From positions 186,001-250,000 of the forward strand of contig JANSLP010000002.1 of assembly GCA_029298735.1 (NCBI GenBank): a stretch of DNA of 64,000 bases. The letters run 5' to 3'. The first letter of the stretch is position 1; each line of letters starts with the position of its first letter. Of this stretch, positions 35,281 to 46,262 are shown piece after piece. The stretch comes from Ophiostoma sp. CBS 140.51. Taxonomy: Eukaryota; Ascomycota; Sordariomycetes; Ophiostomatales; Ophiostomataceae. The position numbers were made by a program, and so were the translations under genes. The notes beneath the pieces are model-generated. The model was not told the origin of the DNA. It worked only from the letters and a program-made list of their open reading frames with translations, and ran no database searches.

Positions 35281-37196
35281 ACACAGCAGCTCGACTCGTA
35301 CAGGCAGAGGGCAATCGCGAGCTCTTCTCTCGAGCCAAAACCCTGCCTGTTGGGGGACGCCTGCACCTTGACAACTTCTCTCGCAAAACACCCTTGTCCT
35401 TTTCTATGGATTCGGCTCTCAGCTCCTGTCTGTTTTGATCACCAACAGGTGCCGCTAAGATGAAATTCCGATGCTATGAAAAAACGGCAAGGAGGAAGCT
35501 CCGGTAAAAAGGCGGCGCCCCGAGTTCCACCACAACATTCGACAGACAAGAAAGGAACGCCGGTCCCCACGATGCGTCGCAATCTACTCTCGAGACCGGA
35601 CAATTTGGAAAAGGACCACTACCACCAACCGGCGTTCTCTCCGCCCCAATCTATCGACCTCGATTTCTGTTTCTCTTTTTTTTGTTTTCTTCCCTCTGGA
35701 CGCTGGGCATGATTAATGACAAGCCGAACCGGCGGCCAGGATGGGGAAACACCACATAGACAATTGGTTTTTTTTCTTTGCTTTTTTTCCTGTTCATGTT
35801 TTGCTCATCTCGCTCTATTTCCCTTTCATATCCTTTCATTTTACCGGTATCCTTTACGATGGATGAGGAGGCACGCTGGGATTTTGTATGTTCATGACCT
35901 GGTTCCGTACTGGTAACATTCCTTTGGATGGGTATTCTGCACTGCTTTACCATTTTTCCCCTTGATTGTTCGTCTTTGATGCTGTGTTATGTTGTGTGTT
36001 GTGTGTTGTGCCTGTGCTTTGCCTGTGCCGTATATTGTAATTTTGACCTCTTGGAATATAAACAAGCTATCGGGCAATGCCGTCGAATCGACTTCATATC
36101 AGAGCATTCCAGAATGCTAATAAGCAGCCTCGGCAGCCAACAGCAAAGATAGCGAGCAGCACTACTCGGGTCTTTCGCCGTGTGCTTGGTATTAATCCCC
36201 ACCTCATAATATACTTTCCTCATTCAAAAAAAATTTGTTGTCTTTTACTTGACTTTTTGGTAATTATTTTTATTTGGTGATAATTATTAATTTCTTTATT
36301 TGCTTTTTTTTCCATCGTAAAATCAACAAAAAAATTTGGACCGTCGTCGTGATAATGATCAAAAATTAGACAGGTTTGTTGACACAACCCATTTATATGC
36401 GAGAATCCTCAAAAGAGCACATAATATTCAGTTTGACACGCGATTCGTAGCCTCGTTGCGGTGCATGCATCTTACCGTGTTTGTGTTGTTTGTTTGTGCC
36501 ATGTGATATCATAGGCATGCTATATCGTGAGAAAGTGTGGCTAAAATGTGCTGTGCCACAAATGTGTCTGGGCGTGCGCTATTAGAGGGAAAGCGCGAAT
36601 GATGACACAAAGGGCCCAGTGCCTGGACCGTTGCAACCTAGGTGCCAACAACGCCCACCCAGGCCACGCCTAAAACGCATTGTTGGTCCCCTGTCGTGTC
36701 TAGAAGTCAGCCAGGGTCAGCCTCTGAAACCCTGAAATCCGTCAGCCATCAACGACTCCTTTTTTCTCTTTCTGGCTCTCCCTCGTGTCGGTCCAGCCAG
36801 TCCCACGTTTGCGGCGCAGGCCTCCCGGGATGTTTCCAATCCGTCCATCTCTCTTGAAATCTACGAAAAAAGGCAGAATCGATAATGTCTCGATCCTGCG
36901 AAACACAATGATCTAGAGCGACCAAAGTGAAGCCATTCGATCGTATCGACGAATCCACATATACGAATTGCACGAACAGCTCTAAAAGCGAAAGCGAAAT
37001 ACGACGTATCCCTACTCCGAGCACAGCACATCTATCGACGACCACAGAGGGGACGGAATAGACAAAGAAACGAAGCGGACGACGGCTCCCGTCGGAGGGG
37101 CAGATCTCCTCGAAAACGAATCCACAACCGGTTGACGATATCACGAACAAAGACACGGGCGGACGAACCATACACATACACAAACATCCCTTCGAG
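35281..37196. other. Intergenic between YOP1 and MID1
   Basis: 1.9 kb with no gene. The first part is the YOP1 3'UTR. A strongly AT-rich block lies at about 36205-36350. The last ~350 bases are the MID1 promoter/leader, A/C-rich and free of obvious elements. The ORFs here are short and compositionally poor. Confidence 0.55.
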
Positions 37197-39281
37197 ATGG
37201 GTTCACACCCCCCACGACAACAAAGGAGGCCGGCCGGCATGGCGTCAGCCCTGACACTCTTCCTCCCGCTCCTCCTTATCCTCTCCTTCTTCTCACACAA
37301 ATTGGCCGTGGTCGCGACGGCTGACGCAGATGCAGCCATCCTCGAAGCGCCATCGCCATTGCTAGCCGACGGTGATGACGACGGTGGATTCATAAAGGGC
37401 ATAGTCCGGTCACTACTGCAAAACGACCGCAGCACGAGCGAAGAGGCAGATGGTGCCACAGACGGCAAGCCCCAGGGCAGCCTCTACGAGCCCGACTTTG
37501 GAATCTTTGACCGGGGCATTCTCGGCCGGGCTCCACCAGGCGTCTCGTCGCTGACGAACAACGTGCCGGAGACGCTGAACGTCGTGCCGGGCACGACACA
37601 GGTGTTTGTCTTTGAGAAGGCGCTCATCTTTGGCCGGGAAGAAGAGGAAAGGGAGAAACAGCGCGATGTCGAACTGCGGAGACGAGAGGCAGGGTACGAG
37701 GGGGGCGAGGGTGACGATGAACGGGAAAGTGGCAGCCTCGACTTGGAGGATATCGAGGACATCGAGGATGGCGAGGGGGGAACCGAGGGACAGCCCCGAC
37801 TGTCACGGCGGCAGAGCAACAACTCAACGACACGCACCGTCTACTTCTCAGCCAACACATGCATCCAGCCGCAGCTGCTGTCACCCACCATTAGTGGTGC
37901 CGCACCGCAGCTGACCATGTACGTGTCGACGACGTCCGAGAACATCTCGCCAGGACCCTCTAGCAACCCGAACCACCAAAAGTGGTACGTCTTTGAGGAG
38001 GGCGCCGTCATGGTCGCTCTCAATGTGAGCAGCGACGTCTACATCGGTATCTCGGCGCCCAACATCTCGACCACGATGCTCTCGGGCTTGTATAACTTCC
38101 AGCTGGCGGCATCGGTCGACGACTACTACCACAGCTACGACAACCAGACGGACGCGAACCTGATCTGGGTTGACAGTGACTCGAGCGCGTCACTGCTCAT
38201 CACGCACAACCTGACGGACAGCACCGATGCGGTGACGGATAATGACATTATGAATGTGCAGCCGTACGTCATGTTTGCGCAAAATATCGATGACCGGTCA
38301 GCAGACGGCGTACGATTCTCGTACTGTGGCCTGCAGACGTACGCGCAGATTGCGGCCACGAAGAATGGCAAGTTCACAAGCATGGTCACGACGGGCATGA
38401 CGCTCGCGGGTCTTGGCAACCTGCCCAAGCAGCAGTTCTATTTCAGTGGTCTCAACGCCAGCAGTAGCTACGTGGGTATCTTGGCGGCGCTCCCACAAAA
38501 CGGCACCGGCCAGATCGGGTCCAATGTGGTCGGCGGCGGCGGTAAAGTGGCGCGGGCGACGAGCTTCCAGACAAAAGCGACCAATGCCAACTGTGAAGTC
38601 ATCTTTGATCTGCCATTCTGCAACGAAACTGCCTATGCCGTGCCGAGCAACCCGACACGCTTTACGAATGCCACGCAGCTCGCGCAGGTTTACGACAAGT
38701 ATGCGTCCGACATGTTTGACATTTTCACAAACGTGCTGGCCCAGATCCCCTGCGAGGCGCCCGACACTCAGCGCTACTCGTTGGCACGCACCTGTGCCGA
38801 CTGCTCGGCCGCGTACAAGAATTGGCTGTGCTCAGTAGCGATCCCGCGCTGCTCGGACTTCTCGGACAACTCAACTTGGCTGCAGCCACGTGCCATCAGC
38901 CAGCCGAACCCGATCACGGGCGAATTCCTGGCACCCGCGCTGGCCGCACAGTTCCCCAACACGACGGCTTTCAACTCGTCGCGCAACCCTTTTATTGACG
39001 AAACGATCGCGCCCGGCCCGTACAAAGAAGTCCTGCCCTGCGAAGACCTGTGCTATAACTTGGTGCAGAGCTGTCCGTCAGACATTGGCTTCTCGTGCCC
39101 GCAGCCGGGCTACATTGGCTTCAATACAAGCTACGGCCAGCGCTCCGAGGCCGACGAAAACGGCTTCGTGACGTGCAACTACCCAGGCTCGGCCCATTAC
39201 TTCTCGGCTGGGCCGGTGGGGCCGCAGCTGTCGTTGCTCGCCGTGGCTCTTGTGTCAGTTGCCGCGGTCATGTTAATGTAG
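37197..39281 (+). CDS. MID1, stretch-activated Ca2+ channel regulatory subunit
   Basis: A single exon encodes 694 residues. A hydrophobic signal segment follows the second in-frame Met (residue 15): MASALTLFLPLLLILSFF. After an acidic variable region come conserved Mid1 blocks: VYFSANTCIQPQL, QLTMYVSTTSENISPG, KWYVFEEGAVMVAL and YCGLQTYAQIAA. The C-terminal cysteine-rich module includes NCEVIFDLPFCNETAYAVPS, RTCADCSAAYKNWLCSVAIP and LPCEDLCYNLVQSCPS. Many N-x-S/T sites suggest heavy glycosylation. The end is hydrophobic (LSLLAVALVSVAAVMLM), compatible with a GPI signal or terminal membrane segment. Mid1 works with the channel subunit Cch1 in high-affinity Ca2+ influx during growth, mating and ER stress. 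Whether translation starts at Met1 or Met15 is open; Met15 gives the cleaner signal peptide. Confidence 0.93.
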   Translation: MGSHPPRQQRRPAGMASALTLFLPLLLILSFFSHKLAVVATADADAAILEAPSPLLADGDDDGGFIKGIVRSLLQNDRSTSEEADGATDGKPQGSLYEPDFGIFDRGILGRAPPGVSSLTNNVPETLNVVPGTTQVFVFEKALIFGREEEEREKQRDVELRRREAGYEGGEGDDERESGSLDLEDIEDIEDGEGGTEGQPRLSRRQSNNSTTRTVYFSANTCIQPQLLSPTISGAAPQLTMYVSTTSENISPGPSSNPNHQKWYVFEEGAVMVALNVSSDVYIGISAPNISTTMLSGLYNFQLAASVDDYYHSYDNQTDANLIWVDSDSSASLLITHNLTDSTDAVTDNDIMNVQPYVMFAQNIDDRSADGVRFSYCGLQTYAQIAATKNGKFTSMVTTGMTLAGLGNLPKQQFYFSGLNASSSYVGILAALPQNGTGQIGSNVVGGGGKVARATSFQTKATNANCEVIFDLPFCNETAYAVPSNPTRFTNATQLAQVYDKYASDMFDIFTNVLAQIPCEAPDTQRYSLARTCADCSAAYKNWLCSVAIPRCSDFSDNSTWLQPRAISQPNPITGEFLAPALAAQFPNTTAFNSSRNPFIDETIAPGPYKEVLPCEDLCYNLVQSCPSDIGFSCPQPGYIGFNTSYGQRSEADENGFVTCNYPGSAHYFSAGPVGPQLSLLAVALVSVAAVMLM

Positions 39282-39710
39282 ATGTTTGTGCAAGTTCCAG
39301 CGTTCTTTGCTATTTTGGTGTATTTCGTATTTATTTAGATGACGGCGTTTGGTATCTAAGCTGTCGATGGAGGACAAGCAATTGGCGTTATATCTATCTC
39401 ATGAATTTAAAAGAAAGCACTTATTTGTTCATCACCGAGTTATTACCTTTGCCTTGAAATCGTGCAATTCACTCTATGTAGTGTTTTATAGAGGATAAAA
39501 TAAAATATATCAGCCTTGATTCAAACAAGTCCCATTAATCGAGTACATAGTCCATCATATCATTTATACCCCAGTGCTCATTGAATGAGTAAGAATGATC
39601 TTTATGTGAAATGTGATTTCATGTCATTGGTATATATTTCAGAATAATAAGAACAGAACCCAAACGCCTCATAACCGATGCCTCCCATCTAATCATTTTA
39701 TGATACAGTT
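39282..39710. other. Convergent AT-rich 3' region
   Basis: Contains the 3' ends of MID1 (+) and the small mitochondrial gene (-). Markedly AT-rich from about 39400 to 39680. No gene is seen. Confidence 0.6.
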
Positions 39711-40173
39711 TTACTCCTTCTTGCCCTCCTGCAGCTCTTTCACTTTAGCTTCCAACGCAGAGACCTCTGCTACTCAATGTTAGTCATGAGGCAAAATAGA
39801 AGACACCCTAAATTTGTGACGTACCTTGGCGATCGCTTTTGATGTCGTCTTGCTCCAGCTTGGTCCAGCCGAAAAAGACCAGCTGGTAGGTGAAGACCGC
39901 CATGAGGCACACCTTGAAAATGGGACGGCCAAACGTCTTGAAGAAGGAGGACTGCCACGTGTTAGAAAGAGAGGACACATATAAATATATCTGTCAGGCA
40001 CAGGCAGAGGTAGAGGCGGAGGCAGACGTGAGTCATACATATGCTGATGGCTCGAAGGAGGATGAGTTCCAGCGACGGCTGATGATGGTGGATTGAGATC
40101 GGAAGGCCGGGCTTTGACGGACGGCCAGCCGCAGGGCAGGTGCCGCGTTTGTGAGAAGTCGTCCGGGAAGCAT
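39711..40173 (-). CDS. Small mitochondrial single-pass membrane protein (unknown family)
   Basis: Reconstructed from three short exons, 40173-40039, 39951-39825 and 39769-39711 (introns GTATGA...CTAACACGTGGCAG phase 0; GTACGT...TGAGTAG phase 1), encoding 106 residues. The start MLPGRLLTNAAPALRLAVRQ and the Arg/Ser-rich run after it form a classic mitochondrial presequence, ending about residue 35. One membrane segment follows (PIFKVCLMAVFTYQLVFFGW, about 55-75), then a charged helix DRQAEVSALEAKVKELQEGK that looks like a short coiled coil. This layout resembles small inner-membrane assembly or respiratory accessory proteins, but I do not recognise the family. The last acceptor is a tandem TAGCAG, so two proteins differing by one residue are possible. 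It is divergent from RAMP4. Confidence 0.72.
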
Positions 40174-41055
40174 GTTGTGAATATGTTGTGCAGCGCAGAT
40201 AAAAAGACGACACTTTGATGTCGTCCGATGTGTGTCGTCCGAAATAGCAGGTACGGGGCATGGCCGTTGATTGACGTCGGAATTTTACCGTGCAACGGTT
40301 CCAGCCAATCATTGCACGTGCGCAACTCGCCAGGCTCGGCCAGGTAAGGAAAGGACGAGGCACGCCGGGGGGCACGGTTTCCCCCCATACTTTTGGGCTA
40401 CTTTTGGCACCTTCCCCCTGGAAAATCGGGCTGTGACCCACTAAAAAGAGGTGCCTGCTCCCTTTCCCTCTCCCCAAATAGCCCCTCGAGCCCCTTTCCA
40501 GGTGGCCTTTCTCGCCTTTTGTACCGCCGAGACCCCTAAAAAGACAAACTAGCGCCCCAAAGGGCTTGGTGGCCTTGTGGTCACAGCGCAAGGAGCCAGC
40601 TGGAAGGTGCGAGTGGTGGAAGGTGGAAGGAAGGAAGGAGCGAAGCGGCAATGTGGCCGCAAAGACCCAAAGCTGTCGATCTGTCCCCAATCGAAAAGGC
40701 ACGAACGACACACAGCAATACCATAGCTTCTTCACTTTATATTGGTTCCTGTCTCCAACCACCGAAACCACCAACAAGGGGGCGACTCTCGAACCGTTTT
40801 CTGTCCAGTTCAAACATTTCCGCCTCTTCTATCCGCATTCCACGAAACTCGTCTCCCTTTTTTTAAATCGACATTGTCCTTTTCTCGACCCAATTCGAAA
40901 GCTTTCCCATCTCGACGCGCTTCTTCTTCTCCTCGACCTCCTTCTCGTATTTTTTTCTTCCAACAGTTGTATCGACTCTCGATTCGCATTCTCGCGATTC
41001 ACTGTCACTCTTATCTCACGCGACAATCTCGTCAACCACACACACAACTTACACA
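40174..41055. promoter_or_regulatory. Divergent promoter of the small mitochondrial gene and RAMP4
   Basis: Near the minus-strand gene it carries TGACGTC at 40272-40278, CCAAT at 40305-40309 and the E-box CACGTG at 40315-40320. The + strand RAMP4 leader is C/T-rich from about 40840. TGACGT and CACGTG cores are recognised by bZIP and bHLH factors respectively. Their use here is inference. Confidence 0.5.
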
Positions 41056-41436
41056 ATGGTAGGTCTTCCACCCTGTAGCTCTGCTGAGCTGCTGCTGCAA
41101 GCTCAATGCCAGGCGCAACCCCCGTCGATCTGCTCTATCAGAGCTAACACATCTCTTTCTTCTCCAGGCCCAAACACCCGAGCAGCGGCGCCGTAACGCC
41201 AAGTTTGCCAAGGAGCAGGATGCCCGCCGCGGCAAGTCTGAGGCCGAGCTGAAGCGCCGCAACAAGGAGGTGCAGAAGTCGCCCGTGTCGCCCGTTATTC
41301 TGGGTATGTCCGGTTGTGCCCTATGAACAATGTCTAGTCTCCCGGCCCATTGCTAACCTCTGTCTTTGTAGGCCTCCTCGGTTTCGTCGTCTTCGGCGGT
41401 CTGATCTTTGAGATCTTCTCGCGCTTCTTCGTCTAA
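41056..41436 (+). CDS. RAMP4/SERP1 (Ysy6) translocon-associated ER protein
   Basis: Exons 41056-41058 (only the ATG), 41168-41303 and 41372-41436 (introns GTAGGT...CTCCAG phase 0; GTATGT...TTTGTAG phase 1) encode 67 residues. The sequence is a textbook RAMP4: a basic cytosolic half (QTPEQRRRNAKFAKEQDARR, then a Lys/Arg-rich stretch and SPVSPVIL), then one tail-anchor LLGFVVFGGLIFEIFSRFFV at the very C-terminus. RAMP4 binds the Sec61 translocon and stabilises membrane proteins under ER stress; yeast Ysy6 is the relative. The tail anchor implies post-translational insertion by the GET pathway. The start codon is separated from the rest of the protein by an intron, so the first coding exon is three bases long. 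Confidence 0.92.
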
Positions 41437-42733
41437 GGAGCTGGCCGCCATCCGCAACATCGAACGGAACGCCGTCGACTGCCGATCTTCGAACGCTATA
41501 TCCCGGATGAAAGATATACGACGGGCGGCGAGCGTACTCCAATACCACACCCGCTATACATACCAACGCCGAAAAGGACATGTGGCTGGGCGACGGGTGA
41601 AACCGTGTCCCTTTACACCATTGCCACACCCTTCATGCGGCTGAAGGTGCAACTTTACCATAAAAAGACCAGATTCCCGACAGGACAGGCCGATACAAAA
41701 ATAACATAAAATAATGGAGAGAGAGACTGGGCAAGCAACATGTGCTATGCCAGCTCTTGTACGAACAGCAGTGGCGGAAGAATGGAGAAAAACAGGCGAG
41801 GCAGGTGTCCCAGCATAAAAAACTTACAGCTGTGGAAGGTTCTTGTGCCTCGTTTTTTCTATTTTTTTTCTTTGTAATTGTTGGACCATAGGATTTCATA
41901 TTTCTGTTTTATTTTCAGCGACAATATCGATTTTTATTTTTATTTATTTATTCAACACCCTATCTTTGTCAACGAAACGGAGTTCGGAACTGGAAGCGAC
42001 ATGGAGCACGGATTACATACTCTTATGTTCTGCTCTGTCAGCAAGGCTGCAACTTGGCCATGGCATACATCTCAGCCTTGTGGCACACTTAATTATCTCG
42101 AGGCCGTCAGTCCTAGTTTACCACGTGTCCTTGGTGTCTCGGGACAACGTCCAGGAGAGGAAGTTGCTGGCCTTCTTTGTTCTGTGATAACGCTTGGATG
42201 CTTTCCCTTGGCAAAGCCTGGACTCTTTCCTTCTACACACGCCCCTTGATCATAGCGCTCACTTGACATCTCCGGGAGACCTACCGGGCAAGGGTCACCG
42301 GTCGCCTTTCTTGTTTTCTTTTACTTTCGTCATCCTCGCATTCTCGCTTTGGCCACGTGCTCATCAAGGACAGGGAACAATACGGAGCAACATTAGTGAT
42401 GGATATGTATCCGTGGCCCCATTCGGTCATGTCTTTCCAATGCAAGTATGGAGAACAACAACCCAGAGACATCCAGGTACATTCTGAGGGCATGATAACT
42501 TGGACAAAGGGCATGAGACTCAGGGGCGCGCAAGTATCTCGGAAGGCAGACTGAAAGGCAGACTCAGGGGGAAGATGCCCCAAGGAAACGGGCTGTCAAA
42601 TGCCCCAAGACCCGGAGAACTAAGACGTAGCAAGGACCCGGGTAAAGGTGGGACACGGGGGCCATGAACGAATTGTCTTATGGAAACTGGAGAACAAAAG
42701 TTATAAATGGAAAAGGCTGAACACAAGGTTGAA

Positions 42734-42748
42734 CGGCGGCGGCGGCGG
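42734..42748. repeat. (CGG)5 microsatellite
   Basis: Five uninterrupted CGG triplets in non-coding DNA. Confidence 0.9.
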
Positions 42749-44853
42749 CTCCGTCAAATCTTGGCGTAAGATGTGGGACGATCTAGCCGGAGCATACTGC
42801 TTTTGGCAATTCCATGTCGCTTGATTCATATTTCGTATTTTATTGTATTTTCTTTCACCCTCGCGGTCATGATTTCTTACATGCATGTACGACAATGGAA
42901 GCCCGAGTCTCTGCCGAGGCATCGAGTCAAATGGAAAAGACGGGATGGGTTTGAAGGATGAGGGACGGCAAGAAGGCAAGAAAAGGCGACAGACAAGATT
43001 GGAAGTCATAGGGTAGGACGATGTAGGGCAAAATGTAGGACAATACCCCGTGTTAGGACTTGTCTGGTGTACTCAGATAATGACACAAGATGATCGGGGA
43101 CGATTTGTTCCTGCTTACTTTTTGGGCATGTTTTTCCCGCTTGCCGAATACACCCCTCCATCAAGACACCTGGCTCGCTGTTCTTTTGAACTTCTGGTCT
43201 CGTTTTCCTTCCTAAGGGCAGCGTTACTTTGTTCCTTCTGCAGACCTCGTTTGATTTTATACCCTACCTTTTTCTTTGTATATTTTTTTTTTATCTACCC
43301 CCCGGATCGTCCTATCCGCATTGCTGGGGTCTGGGTGTGGCCTGGTCTTGAAAATACGGGCTGCTCCTTTTGGAGACACCTTTGTTTTTCTTGGCTTTCT
43401 GTCTCTGCTGGGAATCCCGCCTGTCTGGCTGGCAAGTGTGGCTTGATTGTTGGTCTTCTTGGGAGTATTGGGGGCGATCCATCCTCGTTTTTGCAACGCT
43501 CCGACGATTTTTCACGAATTAAATGGGTGCACAAAAGGAGCTGACCTGCTTCTGCGCGTCCTCACATGCTTTCGCGATTGTGTATGTGTGATGGCGCTTC
43601 TAGTGGTTGGGAAGGAACCTTATGCCGTGGCCTGTCCTCTGGACCTTATTTTTTAATTTCTTCTGGTTGACCCTTTTTGCTGCGTCTAACTGTCCTCCTG
43701 GCGCTTGTGGCCCTCCAACAGAAATTGCCTTCCGTCTTCTGTAGGATTTCTGCGACCTTGCCATCTGTCGAGCCCCAAAAAAGCTTGGCCCTGCATGCAA
43801 GCAACACGTTCACACCTTCAAACGACAAGAGGTATGTTCAATGATAATACGGGGTGCTCCGTATTGTATGTGTACGTGTATCTATCGTCTTGTATTTGCT
43901 GGACCCCGTGCTCATTTGAGAATCCAACGAAGCGAATATCTTCGGGTCAGTCCATGCCGTGAAGAGGAGGGAGTGTGGAGCTTGCAGAAGGGTTTTCGTA
44001 GTGTTTGAGTGTATCTTTCTCCTCTCTTTCCTTGGATTATGTTTTTATCAGGCCGCCAGAAAGGAAACGACATCTTTATTTGCAAACGGTTGCTGCCTAA
44101 GGATATATTTCCCGTGGTTCTTTTTTGTTTGGGACCCTTGGCCTCACTGTGTGGTTCTTTTGTAATAGCACTTGTATTCTTTTATTTTTAGGTGGTTCAT
44201 CGATTATGGAGCTGGTCTACCCCATCACGAACGAGCAGGGGAAAGACTCCACAAGGCGCAAGGCAGCAGGCATCCATAATCTCTCTGAGCTCTGAGAGTT
44301 TCGTCTGTTTCTGGGAGAGTCTTTTCCGCTTTTCCCTTTTATCTTGTAACTATTCGTCTGAGTTTCTTTTGAATTTCTAATTTTGTGCATTCTCTGGGTC
44401 TCGTCTACTTTCTCTCTTACGGAACCATTGCCGACGTTTATTCCTTCTCTTCCCTTTTCTTGTATTCAACACCACCTATCATCATATGCACAGACCGAGC
44501 GTTGGACGTTGCAACTCCCTCCAAATGTTTATTTTTAAAAGAACGCCAGTCCTGACAGAAGTACATACATACATACTGAGGAGAACAGGAGCCTGGACCA
44601 GGAAATTAATAGTAAAATAAAAAGAAACAGGAAAGAACAGTCCTATTTTCTGACATTTTGATAGATTCACCGGCTATTGCGGTTACAATCTCGCGGTCAT
44701 AACGTCGGACACAAAAAAGAAAATACTGGAAAGAATAGACATCGGGTTAAAAATAGCGAGATGTAGACGCTCCTCCAGATGCTGCAGCTACTTACTTCGT
44801 AGGGCATCCAGTCAGAGATTGTTGTTCCAAGTCCCGTGGAATGTACAATAGAA

Positions 44854-44873
44854 TATGCTGCCCCGTGGCAGCA
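44854..44873. repeat. Perfect hairpin, 8-bp stem, 4-nt loop
   Basis: ATGCTGCC, loop CCGT, GGCAGCAT. It lies in the convergent region with no flanking T-run, so it is not a bacterial-type terminator. It could be an RNA hairpin in a 3'UTR. Confidence 0.7.
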
Positions 44874-46262
44874 TCCAACGACTCAAAAACGAGTCAAGAG
44901 AAGGAAGAAAAGAATGTGCAGTGCGACGTACGTGCAGAACAAGCTTTCTGTGTCGTTCACGAGGGTGGAAAGAAGGATGACCTTGCAGGAACAAAGTTAC
45001 ACTGGGAAGGACGAAGCGCCTGCGTATCTGCCAAGAAGAACCAGAAACCCAACCGAAAAAAAAACCCCAGTGCAAGAAGCCCTACGTTGTAGGGCAGGAT
45101 CTCAAAAGGTCATGAAAAAAAAGAGGTGGAATCAAGGCGACTCCGTTTCGCCCTTCTTCCGCATTTGGACATTTTCTTCTTCTTTCGTTTACAACGTTAT
45201 CCCTACGATGCGTCATACTTGAAGCGAAAGGCAAGGCAAAACGGAAGAATAGTTGCGAGAAGTAAGATGCTAGGAAAGTAGAGCCTCTTTCTATATATTT
45301 TTGCCGATAAACATCTGGATATATGGTGTAATAAAAGAGTAGAGGGGGACACGAGAGCGCGTAAAAATACATTGTCCCTTTTTCTAATGCGGATCGCGGA
45401 AAAGTGAAAAAGAGGATTCTCAAGAGGAGGGTAGAAAAAAGAAAAAAAAGAACGAGAACATGTAACCCAAAATAAACGCAGAACACATTACCACACAGAC
45501 TAGGAAGATCAAAATAGGACCAGAGAAAATAGAGAGAAAATAAGAAAATCGATGAGACAAATCGGAGGAGACACTCCAAGGTAACATGATATGGGTATAG
45601 AGCTTGCCAATCAAAGCTAAAAAGGAGAATCTCTTTTTTGTAAAGTGTTTGCCCCTCGACGACGCTCGGCAACAGGCTGCTAGCGTGGTACTCGTAGTAA
45701 AACAATGATAAAGAAAAATGGAAAACAAAAACGGATACACAAGAAGTGTACCAGGAGGAGGGAGAGAGAAAAAAAGCCCAAGAGAAAGCCCCGAAGTATA
45801 ACCAAATAAAAATCAAAAGCAACCGAATTAGATGAAACGCCCGTAATAAATGTCCCCTGCTATTATGTCAATCCAGGAAAAAGGATGTCCCTTGCCAGCC
45901 CTGCCATGAACAATGCAGTGTGAAGGGGAAAATAAGCATCCCCCCCCTTCCAAAAATAAGAAATAAAACCAAAAAAATAGAAATCAATAAAATCAAATAG
46001 TCGCGTGCCCCATAGTTTAGTCGTAATCGTCGTTGCCGTGTATCTTTTTTTGTAGTAGGTTTTTGTAGAGATGTCTTTATGAGTAGTAGGGATGTGTTCG
46101 AAGTGGATATCAAAAAGAAAAAAAAATGGGAGGTGAGAGGTTGAGTTGGTGTGGAAGGGGGTGTGAAATGTTGTCTGAGATCGGTTGACAAAAATTAAAG
46201 GAACGAAAGATATGTTGATGTCGAGTGTTTGTGTTCGTGTTCGTGTGGGTGTGGGTGTCAGT

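Larger units (their letters stand above)
41437..46262. other. 4.8-kb convergent gene-free region
   Basis: Lies between the RAMP4 stop and the bZIP stop. No ORF looks like a gene. A 246-codon minus frame (45082-45822) is low-complexity Phe/Leu/Ser from a purine-rich + strand. The + strand is pyrimidine-rich up to about 44460 and purine-rich from about 44880 to 46020. It contains (CGG)5 at 42734-42748 and a perfect 8-bp-stem hairpin at 44854-44873. It could include long 3'UTRs of both flanking genes or non-coding transcripts. Confidence 0.5.

Noticed and set aside
45082..45822. 246-codon minus-strand frame
   Set aside because: Very rich in Phe, Leu and Ser because the + strand is purine-rich. 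No domain, no codon structure, and it lies in the probable 3' region of the bZIP gene.
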